NCBI GenBank assembly: GCA_003543035.1
Contig: DPJL01000160.1
Coordinates: 1-42,443 of the forward strand
Length of the DNA: 42,443 nt
Reading direction: 5' to 3'
Source of the DNA: Micromonosporaceae bacterium
Lineage (GTDB): Bacteria > Actinomycetota > Actinomycetes > Mycobacteriales > Micromonosporaceae
Part shown: piece by piece, positions 7,331-14,863 of the stretch
Numbering within the stretch: position 1 is the first letter of the stretch
Layout of the letters: each line of letters starts with the position of its first letter
Made by a program: the position numbers and the translations under genes
Notes under the pieces: model-generated
Databases searched by the model: none
What the model was told of the DNA's origin: nothing
The model's input: the letters and a program-made list of their open reading frames with translations, nothing else

Positions 7331-7990
7331 CTATGGCTCCCACACTGAGTTGTCGTGTGCGAAGAGCACTCTTCGCGGATCAAAATCCAAAAGCCTTTCC
7401 ATCCATTCCGGGTACCGGATCCCGCCGGCCTGCGTGCGATGAGCCAACACGGCCGAGCCGAAGTGGCTGGCGAAGTCGTGCGCCTGCCCGGCCAGCACGA
7501 CCGTCCCATCTGGCTGGCGGATCACGAGCGACTGATGCCCGTCGGTGTGCCCAGGCGTCGCGATAATCCAGACGCCGGGCCAGATCTCGGCGTCGCCGTC
7601 GAGCTCGCGATAGTCCGCGCCGTCGAAGTCGACCAGCTCGGACAGCGTGTAGTTCTCACCTAGGGCGAGCTCAAGTTCCTTGTGCTGCACCAGAATCGGC
7701 TTCCCCGCGAAGAGCGCGTTGCCGCCGCAATGGTCGAAGTGCAGGTGACAGTTGACGATCAGATCCGGTACTTCTCCGGCGAGCGCCTCTTGGAGCGGGC
7801 GCCTGTGCGGCTGGTAGTGCGCTTCGGTTTCCGGGTCCGCTGCGCCTATCCCGGTGTCGAAGAGGATCACGCCTTCTTCTCGGCGCACGAGATAGCCCAG
7901 GACAGGCTCGACCCGCGGCTCCGGCCCGCCAACTTCTGACGCGGGACGGATGAAGTACCCGAGATCGAGGCGGCGGAGCTCAGTCTTCAT
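7331..7990 (-). CDS. MBL-fold hydrolase, N-acyl-homoserine lactonase-like
   Basis: The 219-residue metallo-beta-lactamase-fold protein has HLHFDHCGG at residues 82-90, ATPGHTDGH with His148, and a final ligand candidate His212 in LFAHD, the order seen in AiiA-type lactonases. The N-terminus (VEPVLGYLVRREEGVILFDTGIG) also fits this subgroup. The usual GD before the third metal ligand reads GQAHD, so the bridging Asp may be Asp172. The likely reaction is hydrolysis of a lactone ring; N-acyl-homoserine lactones are the natural guess but other lactones or esters are possible. No signal peptide. The start overlaps the end of the PPOX-fold gene by 11 bp. Confidence 0.85.
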   Translation of the reverse strand: MKTELRRLDLGYFIRPASEVGGPEPRVEPVLGYLVRREEGVILFDTGIGAADPETEAHYQPHRRPLQEALAGEVPDLIVNCHLHFDHCGGNALFAGKPILVQHKELELALGENYTLSELVDFDGADYRELDGDAEIWPGVWIIATPGHTDGHQSLVIRQPDGTVVLAGQAHDFASHFGSAVLAHRTQAGGIRYPEWMERLLDFDPRRVLFAHDNSVWEP

Positions 7991-8393
7991 CGAAGGTCCA
8001 TTTCGTCGCGGCGGTGGTGAACTGCGCTTCCACGACAGCGATCACCTTCCGCGGCTTGACCTGCCACAACGGGTCCGGAAACCCCGACCCGTACTTCGCC
8101 TTGTACGCCTTCGTCGCCGCCTTCGGCTGCTTCGCAGGCTCCGCAGCCCCACGCACCACAATCGACTCCGCCCCGCCTTCGGGCGCTACCGAGCACTCCT
8201 TGCGCGCGGCCAGATGCTTGGCCTTTTGCGACTCGCGGCCGGTGGAGAAGTAGAAACAGTCCTCGACCCACACTCCCCATACCACCGCCAGATGCGGCGT
8301 GCCTTTGCTGTTGTGCGCTTTTTCCAGCCGCTCCTTGGCCCACTCCCATGGGAGCAACCCGTTCTGGCCGGCCTCTATCCCGTACCCCGGCAT
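7980..8393 (-). CDS. pyridoxamine 5'-phosphate oxidase (split-barrel) family protein
   Basis: The 137-residue product has the arrangement of small PPOX-fold flavin or F420-binding proteins: LLPWEWAKERLEKAHN, TPHLAVVWGVWVEDCFYFSTGRESQKAKHLA split over residues 30-65, then KECSVAPEG and a C-terminal strand VKPRKVIAVVEAQFTTAATKW. The usual NYWLAT strand is replaced by a short NSKG turn. Substrate and cofactor cannot be read from the sequence. I use ATG 8393; longer readings would pass through the palindromic repeat at 8443-8505 and are artefacts. It overlaps the lactonase-like gene by 11 bp and heads a three-gene leftward run. Confidence 0.75.
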   Translation of the reverse strand: MPGYGIEAGQNGLLPWEWAKERLEKAHNSKGTPHLAVVWGVWVEDCFYFSTGRESQKAKHLAARKECSVAPEGGAESIVVRGAAEPAKQPKAATKAYKAKYGSGFPDPLWQVKPRKVIAVVEAQFTTAATKWTFDED

Positions 8394-8442
8394 ATGCGGC
8401 CTACCCCTGCGCACCCCCCTCACCCTAACCCGCACCTTTTCA

Positions 8443-8505
8443 TGATCCACATCCCTGTAGGTCTCAGCCCGGCCCCGATTCTGAGACCTACAGGGATGTG
8501 GATCA
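8443..8505. repeat. 63-bp palindrome, copy 1 of 3
   Basis: Two 25-bp arms (8443-8467 and 8481-8505) are perfect inverted repeats around a 13-base loop (8468-8480). Each arm begins TGATCCACATCCCT from its outer end and ends GGTCTCAG at the loop. The core is 63 bp, the same length as the copies at 9534-9596 and 35250-35312. The right arm contains the TGA stop of the AbiEi/DUF559 gene, and the left arm lies 50 bp upstream of the PPOX-fold gene. In RNA either strand would fold into a very stable hairpin. It could serve as terminator, transcript-end stabiliser, protein-binding site or a non-autonomous mobile repeat. Confidence 0.95.
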
Positions 8506-9441
8506 CTGGTAGTGGGAGGCACGGCGGGACGCGAGAATGGCAATTGCCTCACGACGAACGAGCTCGGGTTCCCACCGGAGGCGACGGTAGCTGTAGCGAA
8601 CGACTAGGATGCCGAGGGTTGCCAAGGCAGCGTCCCGGCGAATGTCGCGCTCCCGCTGAGCCTGACTGCCGTGCCAGGCAGCCCCATCCAGCTCGAACGC
8701 GACTTTCTCCTCCTCCGCGTAAAGGTCCAAATAGAACAGTCGTCCGGAAACCGTCACCGCTTCTTGACGTCGCAGCTTGGCGAACTCTGGGCCGATGAAG
8801 ACCTGCAGGGCACCCCAGATCTCCAGCGGACTGCGACATCCGGATGCGATCAGGTCGGCAATTGTTCGGAGCCCCGGTCCTCCAGTCAGTTTTGGCAGTC
8901 GTGAGAGGTGCTCGCGCACCTGGTCGGCGGTGGCAAGTCGTGCCTCGAACGCTTTGATCGCCACACCCACGCGACTGGTTATCGGCAGCAGGGGCCACGA
9001 GTCGACAAGTGCCACAGACGCTGATGTGACAGCGAAGCCGCCATGGTTCACGTAACGACCCGGGCCGAAGTCGCGATAGTGATGAGCGATGATGCCCTTG
9101 GCCGCTCGCAGGCGCACGGTAGACGAAACCGTGACATGTACCGGCTCGTTCGGCAAAGGCTCTCGGAGCTGCCACACAGCTAAGGCTGTCAGGTGACTGA
9201 TCGCTCCTTGATGATCAAGGTAGCGCAAGGCTGCCCTGTACAGGAGGTGCTGGCGGTCCTTCGATCCCAACCTCTCGGTTTCAACGTAGACATTCGGAAA
9301 CAGCGAGGTGAGCAGCCCGCCTCGCACGGCATTTCGCAGCAGCCACAACGGATTAACATCGGCGCGACGAACGATTCCACCATTCTGGCGAAGAACCAGC
9401 CTCAGTCTCGTGTCCACGCATGCAGCGCAGCATGTAGCCAT
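8503..9441 (-). CDS. AbiEi-type winged-helix protein fused to a DUF559 (Vsr-like) nuclease domain
   Basis: A 312-residue protein. The N-terminal part (LRLVLRQNGGIVRRADVN, then AVRGGLLTSLFPNVYV) fits the winged helix of AbiEi-type antitoxins. The middle (AISHLTALAVWQL) continues that family. The C-terminal 80 residues have the DUF559 pattern of the Vsr/PD-(D/E)XK fold: FYLDLYAEEEKVAFELDG, WHG, RERDIRRDAALATLGILVV, then RYSYRRL. Such orphan proteins are common in actinobacteria and their function is not established. No partner toxin gene is adjacent. ATG 9441 is used. The stop lies inside palindrome copy 1, and copy 2 lies 93 bp upstream of the start, so the gene is bracketed by the repeats. 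Confidence 0.82.
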   Translation of the reverse strand: MATCCAACVDTRLRLVLRQNGGIVRRADVNPLWLLRNAVRGGLLTSLFPNVYVETERLGSKDRQHLLYRAALRYLDHQGAISHLTALAVWQLREPLPNEPVHVTVSSTVRLRAAKGIIAHHYRDFGPGRYVNHGGFAVTSASVALVDSWPLLPITSRVGVAIKAFEARLATADQVREHLSRLPKLTGGPGLRTIADLIASGCRSPLEIWGALQVFIGPEFAKLRRQEAVTVSGRLFYLDLYAEEEKVAFELDGAAWHGSQAQRERDIRRDAALATLGILVVRYSYRRLRWEPELVRREAIAILASRRASHYQ

Positions 9442-9533
9442 CAGCACCGGATGCGGCGAGACGCGCGCGCTGTGGATGAGCCATCCGTTGGGGACAACGC
9501 CCCTTCCGCCTTGTCGATCTGGTATATCGCCGT

Positions 9534-9596
9534 TGATCCACATCCCTGCAGGTCTCAACCCAAGCCTGAAGTTGAGACCTCAAGGGATGTGGATCA
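9534..9596. repeat. 63-bp palindrome, copy 2 of 3
   Basis: Arms of 26 bp (9534-9559 and 9571-9596) pair except at two adjacent positions, with an 11-base loop. Outer ends TGATCCACATCCCT and inner GGTCTCAA match copy 3. The two unpaired positions are exactly where copies 1 and 3 differ from each other. It lies between the divergent AbiEi/DUF559 and SnoaL-like genes, 93 bp from the first start and 102 bp before the second. Confidence 0.93.
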
Positions 9597-9698
9597 CGGA
9601 AGGAGGGGGGCGTGCCCAGGATGGAGTTTGCCGCCCCAGTCCGAGTTCGCTCAGATACGATCTGTGGTGCTAAATCCTTTCTTAGGGGGGCGAGGATC

Positions 9699-10127
9699 AT
9701 GTCGGTCAAAGATATGGAAAAGCTCGACGATGTGGGGATGAAGGCCTGGGATGACCACGATCTAGAAGCGTGGGCGGCAATCTTCGCAGACAAGTTCGAG
9801 TGGCGCGATGACACCCAGCCGGATCCACTACGCACCAAGGACGAGGCAAAGAAATACATGCAGGCCTGGATGACGGCGTTCCCGGACATGCGGGTCAAGA
9901 CCGTCAACCGGGTGGTCACTGATGACGCTGTCGGTGCGGAGATCGAGTTCAGCGGCACCAACAGCGGCCCGATGGACATGGGTGGCCAGCGGATTCCGCC
10001 GACGAACAAGAAGGTCAAGGCCCACGCCACGTACTTCACCAAAGCGAAAGACGGCAAGATTGTCGAATTCCACAGCCATCCTAATATTGCGGAGTTGATG
10101 GGTCAGCTCGGTATTTCCGGGTCGTAA
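9699..10127 (+). CDS. SnoaL-like (NTF2-fold) polyketide cyclase / ester cyclase family protein
   Basis: A 142-residue single-domain protein with the SnoaL-like pattern: MKAWDDHDLEAWAAIFADKFEW at the N-terminus, KKYMQAWMTAFPDMRVKTVN in the middle, and KAHATYFTKAKDGKIVEFHS toward the end. The cone-shaped fold binds small hydrophobic molecules; some members cyclise polyketides or isomerise steroids, but most are uncharacterised. ATG 9699 is preceded by a purine-rich AGGGGGGCGAGG ribosome-binding site, which decides it over the longer reading from 9612. No polyketide genes are nearby, so a stand-alone role is likely. It ends 9 bp from the stop of the convergent membrane protein gene. Confidence 0.85.
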   Translation: MSVKDMEKLDDVGMKAWDDHDLEAWAAIFADKFEWRDDTQPDPLRTKDEAKKYMQAWMTAFPDMRVKTVNRVVTDDAVGAEIEFSGTNSGPMDMGGQRIPPTNKKVKAHATYFTKAKDGKIVEFHSHPNIAELMGQLGISGS

Positions 10128-10136
10128 CTGTTGGTG

Positions 10137-10901
10137 TCACCCGCCTAGGGTCGTGAGGCGATCGTGTTCCTGCTGGGTGCCGATGGCATCGCGGTGTTCG
10201 GGATGCTCGGCGTACCAACGGATCGCGTCGGCCAGAAACCACGGATGGATATTGAGCTGCATCGGAATCGTTGGGCGATCCTTGGTCCCGGCACCCACCG
10301 CTAAGCCCTTCTGTGTGACCAGACCGGGCTGCACGACCGCCAGTTCGAGCTTCTTGGCTTCCGGATGCGGGCGCGGTGGCCCGCCTGGCGCCAGGGCCGA
10401 CCAGGGAATCAGACGCCGGAAGATCGGCGTCTGCCAGGTGATGCCCGCCGGGGAGAGCTCAAGGCGGATGCCGCGCCAGGCGACAAGGAGGTAGAGGACC
10501 ACTATCGGCACCATGACGGCGGTCATCGCGGTCAGGAAGATCACCCAGATCTGGCCGGTGGGGTCACGCCATTCGTTGACCGTGTCGGCAATGGTGTTAC
10601 TCAGAAGGACCAGCAGCATCATCGCCATGAAGCCCGTGGAAAGCAGCCCCGGCGCCACAAACCGCCGGCCGGCGACGGCAAACCGCGCCGGGCGTTTGCT
10701 CGCCGCGCCGAGCGTGCGCAATGCCATCACCAGGTTAAGGGCGATGACGGCCAGCAGAAAGACGAGCCAGGCGCCGTTGAACAGCATGGCCCATGGCGTG
10801 CGCAAGTTGTCGGTCACGATCTGCATCCACGTGCCGAAAGCAAACAGGACCAGGCCCACCACGATCAGGAGGCGGGAGCGGCCGGGCTCGATCAGGGTCA
10901 T
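10137..10901 (-). CDS. four-helix membrane protein with PH-like C-terminal part
   Basis: The 254-residue product has four hydrophobic segments: LLIVVGLVLFAFGTWM, NGAWLVFLLAVIALNLVMAL, LLSTGFMAMMLLVLLSN and IFLTAMTAVMVPIVVLYLLV. The last is followed by about 100 soluble residues. The soluble part starts with RGIRLELSPAGITWQTPIF, a pattern seen in bacterial PH-like domains that follow membrane helices, and ends in a charged tail. I do not recognise a named family. ATG 10901 is preferred to an upstream TTG at 10916. It is divergent from the EEP hydrolase with a 44-bp gap. Confidence 0.7.
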   Translation of the reverse strand: MTLIEPGRSRLLIVVGLVLFAFGTWMQIVTDNLRTPWAMLFNGAWLVFLLAVIALNLVMALRTLGAASKRPARFAVAGRRFVAPGLLSTGFMAMMLLVLLSNTIADTVNEWRDPTGQIWVIFLTAMTAVMVPIVVLYLLVAWRGIRLELSPAGITWQTPIFRRLIPWSALAPGGPPRPHPEAKKLELAVVQPGLVTQKGLAVGAGTKDRPTIPMQLNIHPWFLADAIRWYAEHPEHRDAIGTQQEHDRLTTLGG

Positions 10902-10945
10902 GCGCAAGTTGTACAACGTGGATGCCAGGTTGTTAAGTTGGCTCG

Positions 10946-11887
10946 ATGACCGAGCCAGGTAAGGCCAAACGACCTGCCCGGGGCTGGCCCATCGCGGTCC
11001 TGGCGGTGCTGGCCGCAGTCCTCATGGCCGGTCACAAGTACGTGCCGAATTCGCCGGGCAACATGGGCAGCTTCCTGGAGACCTTCCTGCCCTGGCTCGG
11101 GTTGAGCGTCCCGGTTCTGCTGATCGCGGCCGGACTGTGGCGTTCGCCGATCGGCGCCGTCGCGGCCGGGCTCGCCGCGATCGTCTGGCTGGGTACCTTC
11201 GGCCAGCTGCTGCTACCCGGCAAGGGCGGTGGCGAGCACAACCTGCGCGTGCTTTCGCACAATGTCGACGCGTCCAACCAGGACCCTGAGGGCACCGCCC
11301 GGAAGTTGCTGGAGGCCGGCGCCGACCTGGTGGCGTTGCAGGAGCTCAGCAATGAGCACCGAAGCCGGTACAGCAATCTGCTTAACGAGCGGTACCCGCA
11401 CGTGGTCAGCCGCGGCACGGTGGCGCTGTGGAGCAAGCACCCGTTCGCCTCCTCCTCATCCGTGGACATAGGCATGGGCTGGACCAGGGCGCTGCGAGCC
11501 GTTGTTCAGGCGCCCGGCGGAGCCGTGGCCGTGTACGTGGCCCACCTCGCCTCGGTCCGCGTCGACGCCGACGGGTTCAGCTCGGATGAGCGCAACAGCA
11601 CCATCAGCGAGCTCGGCACGCAGATCTCGCAGGACAAACAGCAGCGGATTCTGCTCCTCGGCGATCTCAACGGCACCGCCTATGACCGTGGTCTTGCCCC
11701 GCTCACCTTCGGGCTCGAGTCGGCCCAGGCGTCAGCCGGTTTCGGCTTCGGGTTCACCTGGCCCGCCGCGTTTCCGATGGCACGCATCGATCACGTGCTC
11801 ACCCGTGGGGTGACGGTCACTGATTCGCGGGTGCTATCGCGTACGGGCAGCGATCATCTGCCGGTCGCCGCGGATCTAAGGCTCTAG
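10946..11887 (+). CDS. membrane-anchored endonuclease/exonuclease/phosphatase (EEP) family protein
   Basis: The 313-residue protein has three membrane segments in the first 95 residues (IAVLAVLAAVLMAG, FLPWLGLSVPVLLIAAGLW, GAVAAGLAAIVWLGTFGQLLL). An EEP domain follows, with all key blocks: LRVLSHNVDASN (Asn), DLVALQELS (catalytic Glu), RALRAVV, YVAHLAS, LLLGDLNGT (Asp and Asn) and GSDHLPVAADL (the C-terminal Asp-His). The odd number of helices places the catalytic domain outside the cell. Relatives include secreted nucleases and phospholipid or inositol phosphatases, so the substrate is open. Its last 12 bp overlap the convergent AlkZ-like gene. Confidence 0.88.
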   Translation: MTEPGKAKRPARGWPIAVLAVLAAVLMAGHKYVPNSPGNMGSFLETFLPWLGLSVPVLLIAAGLWRSPIGAVAAGLAAIVWLGTFGQLLLPGKGGGEHNLRVLSHNVDASNQDPEGTARKLLEAGADLVALQELSNEHRSRYSNLLNERYPHVVSRGTVALWSKHPFASSSSVDIGMGWTRALRAVVQAPGGAVAVYVAHLASVRVDADGFSSDERNSTISELGTQISQDKQQRILLLGDLNGTAYDRGLAPLTFGLESAQASAGFGFGFTWPAAFPMARIDHVLTRGVTVTDSRVLSRTGSDHLPVAADLRL

Positions 11888-12961
11888 AAACACGATCTCG
11901 TGCGCTGCACCCGCGGCGGCAAAGTCCAGCAGCCGCCCGCCTTCGGCCTGCAGTGCGGCAGTGTCCTTCTTGGACAGTTTGGCGAACGGTGCAATGGTCA
12001 GAGTCGCAGCCGCCCTCTTCCACGTCCCCGCGACAAACCCGTCCACGAGGAAGGTGCCGGGGATCAGCCCGTTCGGCGTGAAGATCCGCTTGCGGTGTTC
12101 CTCACTGATGATGCGACCGCGGTCGGCGTAGGACAGCAGCATGTTCTCGAACTCGGCCATAAAGCGCACGGGTGCCACCACCTCTGGAGCAGGGCGAGGG
12201 GAGGTGGGCAGGTCGAAGAGTTCGACTCCGTTCTCGTCGCTGAACACCTTCAGCGAAGGGCGCAGCCGGTCGGCGATCTCCTTCAGCCGGGTGAGGCCGG
12301 ACCAGACCTGGACATCTTTCACACTTGCAGGACCGAAGCCGGCCAGGTACCGGATAAACATCTCGTCGAGCGTGGCATCTGTCCGAAGTGGACGACCCAG
12401 CCACGACTCGGCCGTGGTGTGCGCTGCCTGGCCGCTCGATCCCCACAGCCCCCGCGGCGGGACGCCGACCAGAGGTGCCCAAGTCCGGACCGCCATCGCC
12501 AAAGCGTGCCTGTCTCGGCCGGGCCATCGTGCCGCGAGCTCGGCACCCAACGTGGCAAACGTCATGGGCTGCTTCTCCACCAGCTCGCGCCCGGCCACCA
12601 CCAGCGACGCGGGGTCGATGTCGGCGATTGCCTTGCCGTAGCCCGTTTGCAGGCCGCGCTCGTGGACGGGCTGCATCAGCGGCCGCAACATCAGGCAGTC
12701 GCCGGCGGTGACCAGGTGGATGGTGGAACGCATGAGCGCTATCCGCACCACCTCCCGGCTGTTGACCAGCGCCGCCAGCTGATCGGTGGTGAAATCTTCG
12801 AGCCTGGTCCACAGCCCGTAGTAGGGCGGGTTCGGTGCCTGGGCCTGCATGCCCACCACCCGCTCCAGCACCTCGCTGATCGACAGCTGCGATCTGCGTA
12901 GCAGCAGCTGCCGGTCCAGGGTGGCCCGGTTGATCGCTCGGCGGCTGAGAAGATCACCCAT
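11876..12961 (-). CDS. winged-helix DNA-binding protein, AlkZ-like DNA glycosylase family (HTH_42)
   Basis: A 361-residue protein of the HTH_42 family. The AlkZ-type block VVGMQAQAPNPPYYGLWTRL has Gln39-x-Gln41, the QxQ arrangement used catalytically by Streptomyces AlkZ and E. coli YcaQ, which remove alkylated or cross-linked bases. Further family blocks are TIHLVTAGDCLMLRPL, YLAGFGPASVKDVQVWSGL, FMAEFENMLLSYADRGRII and GTFLVDGFVAGTWK. AlkZ itself protects its host from a DNA-alkylating antibiotic, whereas AlkZ-like paralogues are widespread and not always tied to antibiotic clusters. No biosynthetic genes are in view. DNA repair is inferred from the motif. ATG 12961 lies at the start of the domain. 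Confidence 0.85.
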   Translation of the reverse strand: MGDLLSRRAINRATLDRQLLLRRSQLSISEVLERVVGMQAQAPNPPYYGLWTRLEDFTTDQLAALVNSREVVRIALMRSTIHLVTAGDCLMLRPLMQPVHERGLQTGYGKAIADIDPASLVVAGRELVEKQPMTFATLGAELAARWPGRDRHALAMAVRTWAPLVGVPPRGLWGSSGQAAHTTAESWLGRPLRTDATLDEMFIRYLAGFGPASVKDVQVWSGLTRLKEIADRLRPSLKVFSDENGVELFDLPTSPRPAPEVVAPVRFMAEFENMLLSYADRGRIISEEHRKRIFTPNGLIPGTFLVDGFVAGTWKRAAATLTIAPFAKLSKKDTAALQAEGGRLLDFAAAGAAHEIVFLEP

Positions 12962-12996
12962 CAGGCCAACCTAGCAAGCCGCTACCATGCCCACCC

Positions 12997-14229
12997 ATGA
13001 CCACCCTTCACGTTCAGGTCTTCGGCAGCGGCTCCCGCCCAGTGGTGGCCCTGCATGGGGTGCAGGGCCACGGTGCTCGTTTCCGGCAGCTTGCCGCCGA
13101 TTATTTGAGCGATTTTTCGGTGTACGGATTGGACCTGCGCGGGCACGGCCATTCGTCCTGGCTTCCCCCTTGGACCTTGGATCAGCAGGCCGAAGATGTG
13201 CTCGCGACCATGGACGAGCTGGGCCTGGAGCACGCCGACGTGATCGGTTTCTCCTTCGGCGGCCTCGTCGCCGTCCGGCTGGCGCGGCTGGCCCCACAAC
13301 GGGTGCGCCGCTTGGTATTGCTGGATCCCGCGATCGGGCTGCCGCCGCATGGAGCCGATCAGGCGGCCCAGAATGCGATGGCACCACCGTCCTTTGCCGA
13401 CATCGCGACCGCCAAGATTGTGCGCGCCTCCTCCTGGTTGACCGCGAGTCCCGAAAGGGTCGATGAGGAGATCGCGGAAAACCTCATGCTCGACCCCGAC
13501 GACGGCCGGTACCGGTGGCGCTTCCACCCGCCCGCGATCGTCACCGCGTATTCAGAGATGGCCCGGCCGGCCGTGCTTCCCCCGGCTCGCATTCCGGCGT
13601 TGATGGTTGTGGCCGGCCGGGCCAACGTGGTGCAGCCGGACTATGCCGAGGCCTGCCGCCGCGCCGGAGTGCGCGTGGTGGAGCTCGATTGCGGGCACCA
13701 GTTGATGCTCGAGAAGCCTGATGAGACAGGCGCTTTGGTGCGCGACTTCCTGAGCGCCGACGATGTGTGGCTGCGCGATGTCACCGAGGAGGACCTGGAG
13801 ACCCTCTTCGAACAGCAGCTCGACGATCAGGCCAATCACATGGCCGCGTTCTCGGCCAAGAACCCGGCCGACTGGGATCTGTTCCTGCAGCGCTGGTCGC
13901 GGATCCTCGCCGACGAGGGCATTGAAAAGAAGGCGATCGTCCACGATGGACGGATCGCCGGGTACATCGTGCACTTCGAGCAGTTCGGGGTGCCGTCGGT
14001 CGCCTATTGGATCGCCAAACCGCTGTGGGGTAGGGGTGTGGCCACCCGGGCGTTGCGGGAGCTGCTCAGCCAGGTGACCATCCGGCCGCTTTACGCCAGG
14101 GCCGCCGCGGACAACGTGGGCTCGATCCGGGTGCTGCAGAAGTGCGGGTTCGTCATCACCGGACACGACAGCGCCTTCTCCGATGCCCGCGGAGCAGATG
14201 TCGACGAGGTAATTCTGACGTTAGAGTGA
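12997..14229 (+). CDS. alpha/beta-hydrolase fused to a GNAT acetyltransferase
   Basis: One 410-codon frame holds two enzymes. Residues 1-253 are an alpha/beta-hydrolase: oxyanion loop ALHGVQGHG, nucleophile elbow GFSFGG with Ser86, and His234 in CGHQLML. The usual acid after strand 7 reads GRANVV with Asn, so Asp110 after strand 6 (LLDPAIG) may replace it. Residues 256-410 are a RimJ/RimL-like GNAT domain: WLRDVTEEDLETLFE, the acetyl-CoA loop PLWGRGVATRALRE, and DNVGSIRVLQKCGF. There is no stop or frameshift between the domains and the linker is only a few residues. The hydrolase might act on an acylated substrate that the GNAT part makes or uses; this is inference. The metallohydrolase gene follows after 4 bp. 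Confidence 0.9.
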   Translation: MTTLHVQVFGSGSRPVVALHGVQGHGARFRQLAADYLSDFSVYGLDLRGHGHSSWLPPWTLDQQAEDVLATMDELGLEHADVIGFSFGGLVAVRLARLAPQRVRRLVLLDPAIGLPPHGADQAAQNAMAPPSFADIATAKIVRASSWLTASPERVDEEIAENLMLDPDDGRYRWRFHPPAIVTAYSEMARPAVLPPARIPALMVVAGRANVVQPDYAEACRRAGVRVVELDCGHQLMLEKPDETGALVRDFLSADDVWLRDVTEEDLETLFEQQLDDQANHMAAFSAKNPADWDLFLQRWSRILADEGIEKKAIVHDGRIAGYIVHFEQFGVPSVAYWIAKPLWGRGVATRALRELLSQVTIRPLYARAAADNVGSIRVLQKCGFVITGHDSAFSDARGADVDEVILTLE

Positions 14230-14233
14230 AGCC

Positions 14234-14863
14234 GTGCGATTGATCAAATACACTCATGCGTGCGTCCGGATCGAAGACGGCGACCGGGTCCTGGTGATCG
14301 ACCCGGGCAACTACTCCGAGCCCGACGCCATCGACGGGGCCGACGACATCCTCGTCACGCACGAACACGCCGACCACATCGACGTGGAGAACATCAAGAA
14401 GGCCCGTGAGAGCAACCCGCGGCTGACCGTCTACACCCATGAAGCGCTGGCCAGCCAGCTGACCGACCTCGGTGACGGGGTGCGCACGGTTGCGGCGGGC
14501 GAGGATTTCACCGTCGCCGGGTTCGCTGTGCGGGCGGTCGGAGGCGAGCACGCCGAGATCTATGACGGTCTTCCCGGTTGCCCCAACATCGGTTTCATTG
14601 TCGATGGCAACGTTTATCACCCGGGGGACTCGTTCTTCGTACCCGCCGAAAGTGTTGAAACGCTCTTGGTCCCTGCCTCCGCACCCTGGATGAAGCTGGC
14701 CGAGGCGCTCGACTTCACGCGGGCGATCAAACCCACCCGGGCGTTCCCGATCCACGATGCGATGCTCAGCGAGATCGGCCTTGGCAACTTCAGCCGCTGG
14801 ATGGAGATGAAGGGCGAGACCGACTACAAGCGGCTCAACCCGCGCGACGAAGTCAGCCTCTGA
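14234..14863 (+). CDS. MBL-fold metallohydrolase (UlaG/UPF0173-like)
   Basis: A 209-residue beta-lactamase-fold protein of the compact UlaG-like type. His8 in KYTHACVRI, then VTHEHADHID at residues 41-50 with His43, His45, Asp47 and His48, then GEHAEI, then NVYHPGDSF and FPIHDAML as the later ligands. Relatives hydrolyse lactones, N-acyl phosphatidylethanolamine-like or phosphate ester substrates; specificity cannot be read. The start is GTG 14234, 4 bp after the hydrolase-GNAT gene, so the two are almost certainly cotranscribed. It overlaps the convergent membrane protein gene by 11 bp. Confidence 0.88.
   Translation: MRLIKYTHACVRIEDGDRVLVIDPGNYSEPDAIDGADDILVTHEHADHIDVENIKKARESNPRLTVYTHEALASQLTDLGDGVRTVAAGEDFTVAGFAVRAVGGEHAEIYDGLPGCPNIGFIVDGNVYHPGDSFFVPAESVETLLVPASAPWMKLAEALDFTRAIKPTRAFPIHDAMLSEIGLGNFSRWMEMKGETDYKRLNPRDEVSL

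Noticed and set aside
8503..9441. Complete AbiE toxin-antitoxin system
   Set aside because: No AbiEii nucleotidyltransferase toxin gene is adjacent; the C-terminus is a DUF559 domain instead, so the gene stands alone.
8443..9596. Palindromes as a CRISPR array or as terminal repeats of a classical insertion sequence
   Set aside because: Only three widely spaced copies without regular spacers, no cas genes, no DDE or HUH transposase, and no visible target duplication.
9699..10127. SnoaL-like protein as evidence of a polyketide cluster
   Set aside because: No polyketide synthase, acyl carrier protein or tailoring genes occur nearby; stand-alone SnoaL-like proteins are common.
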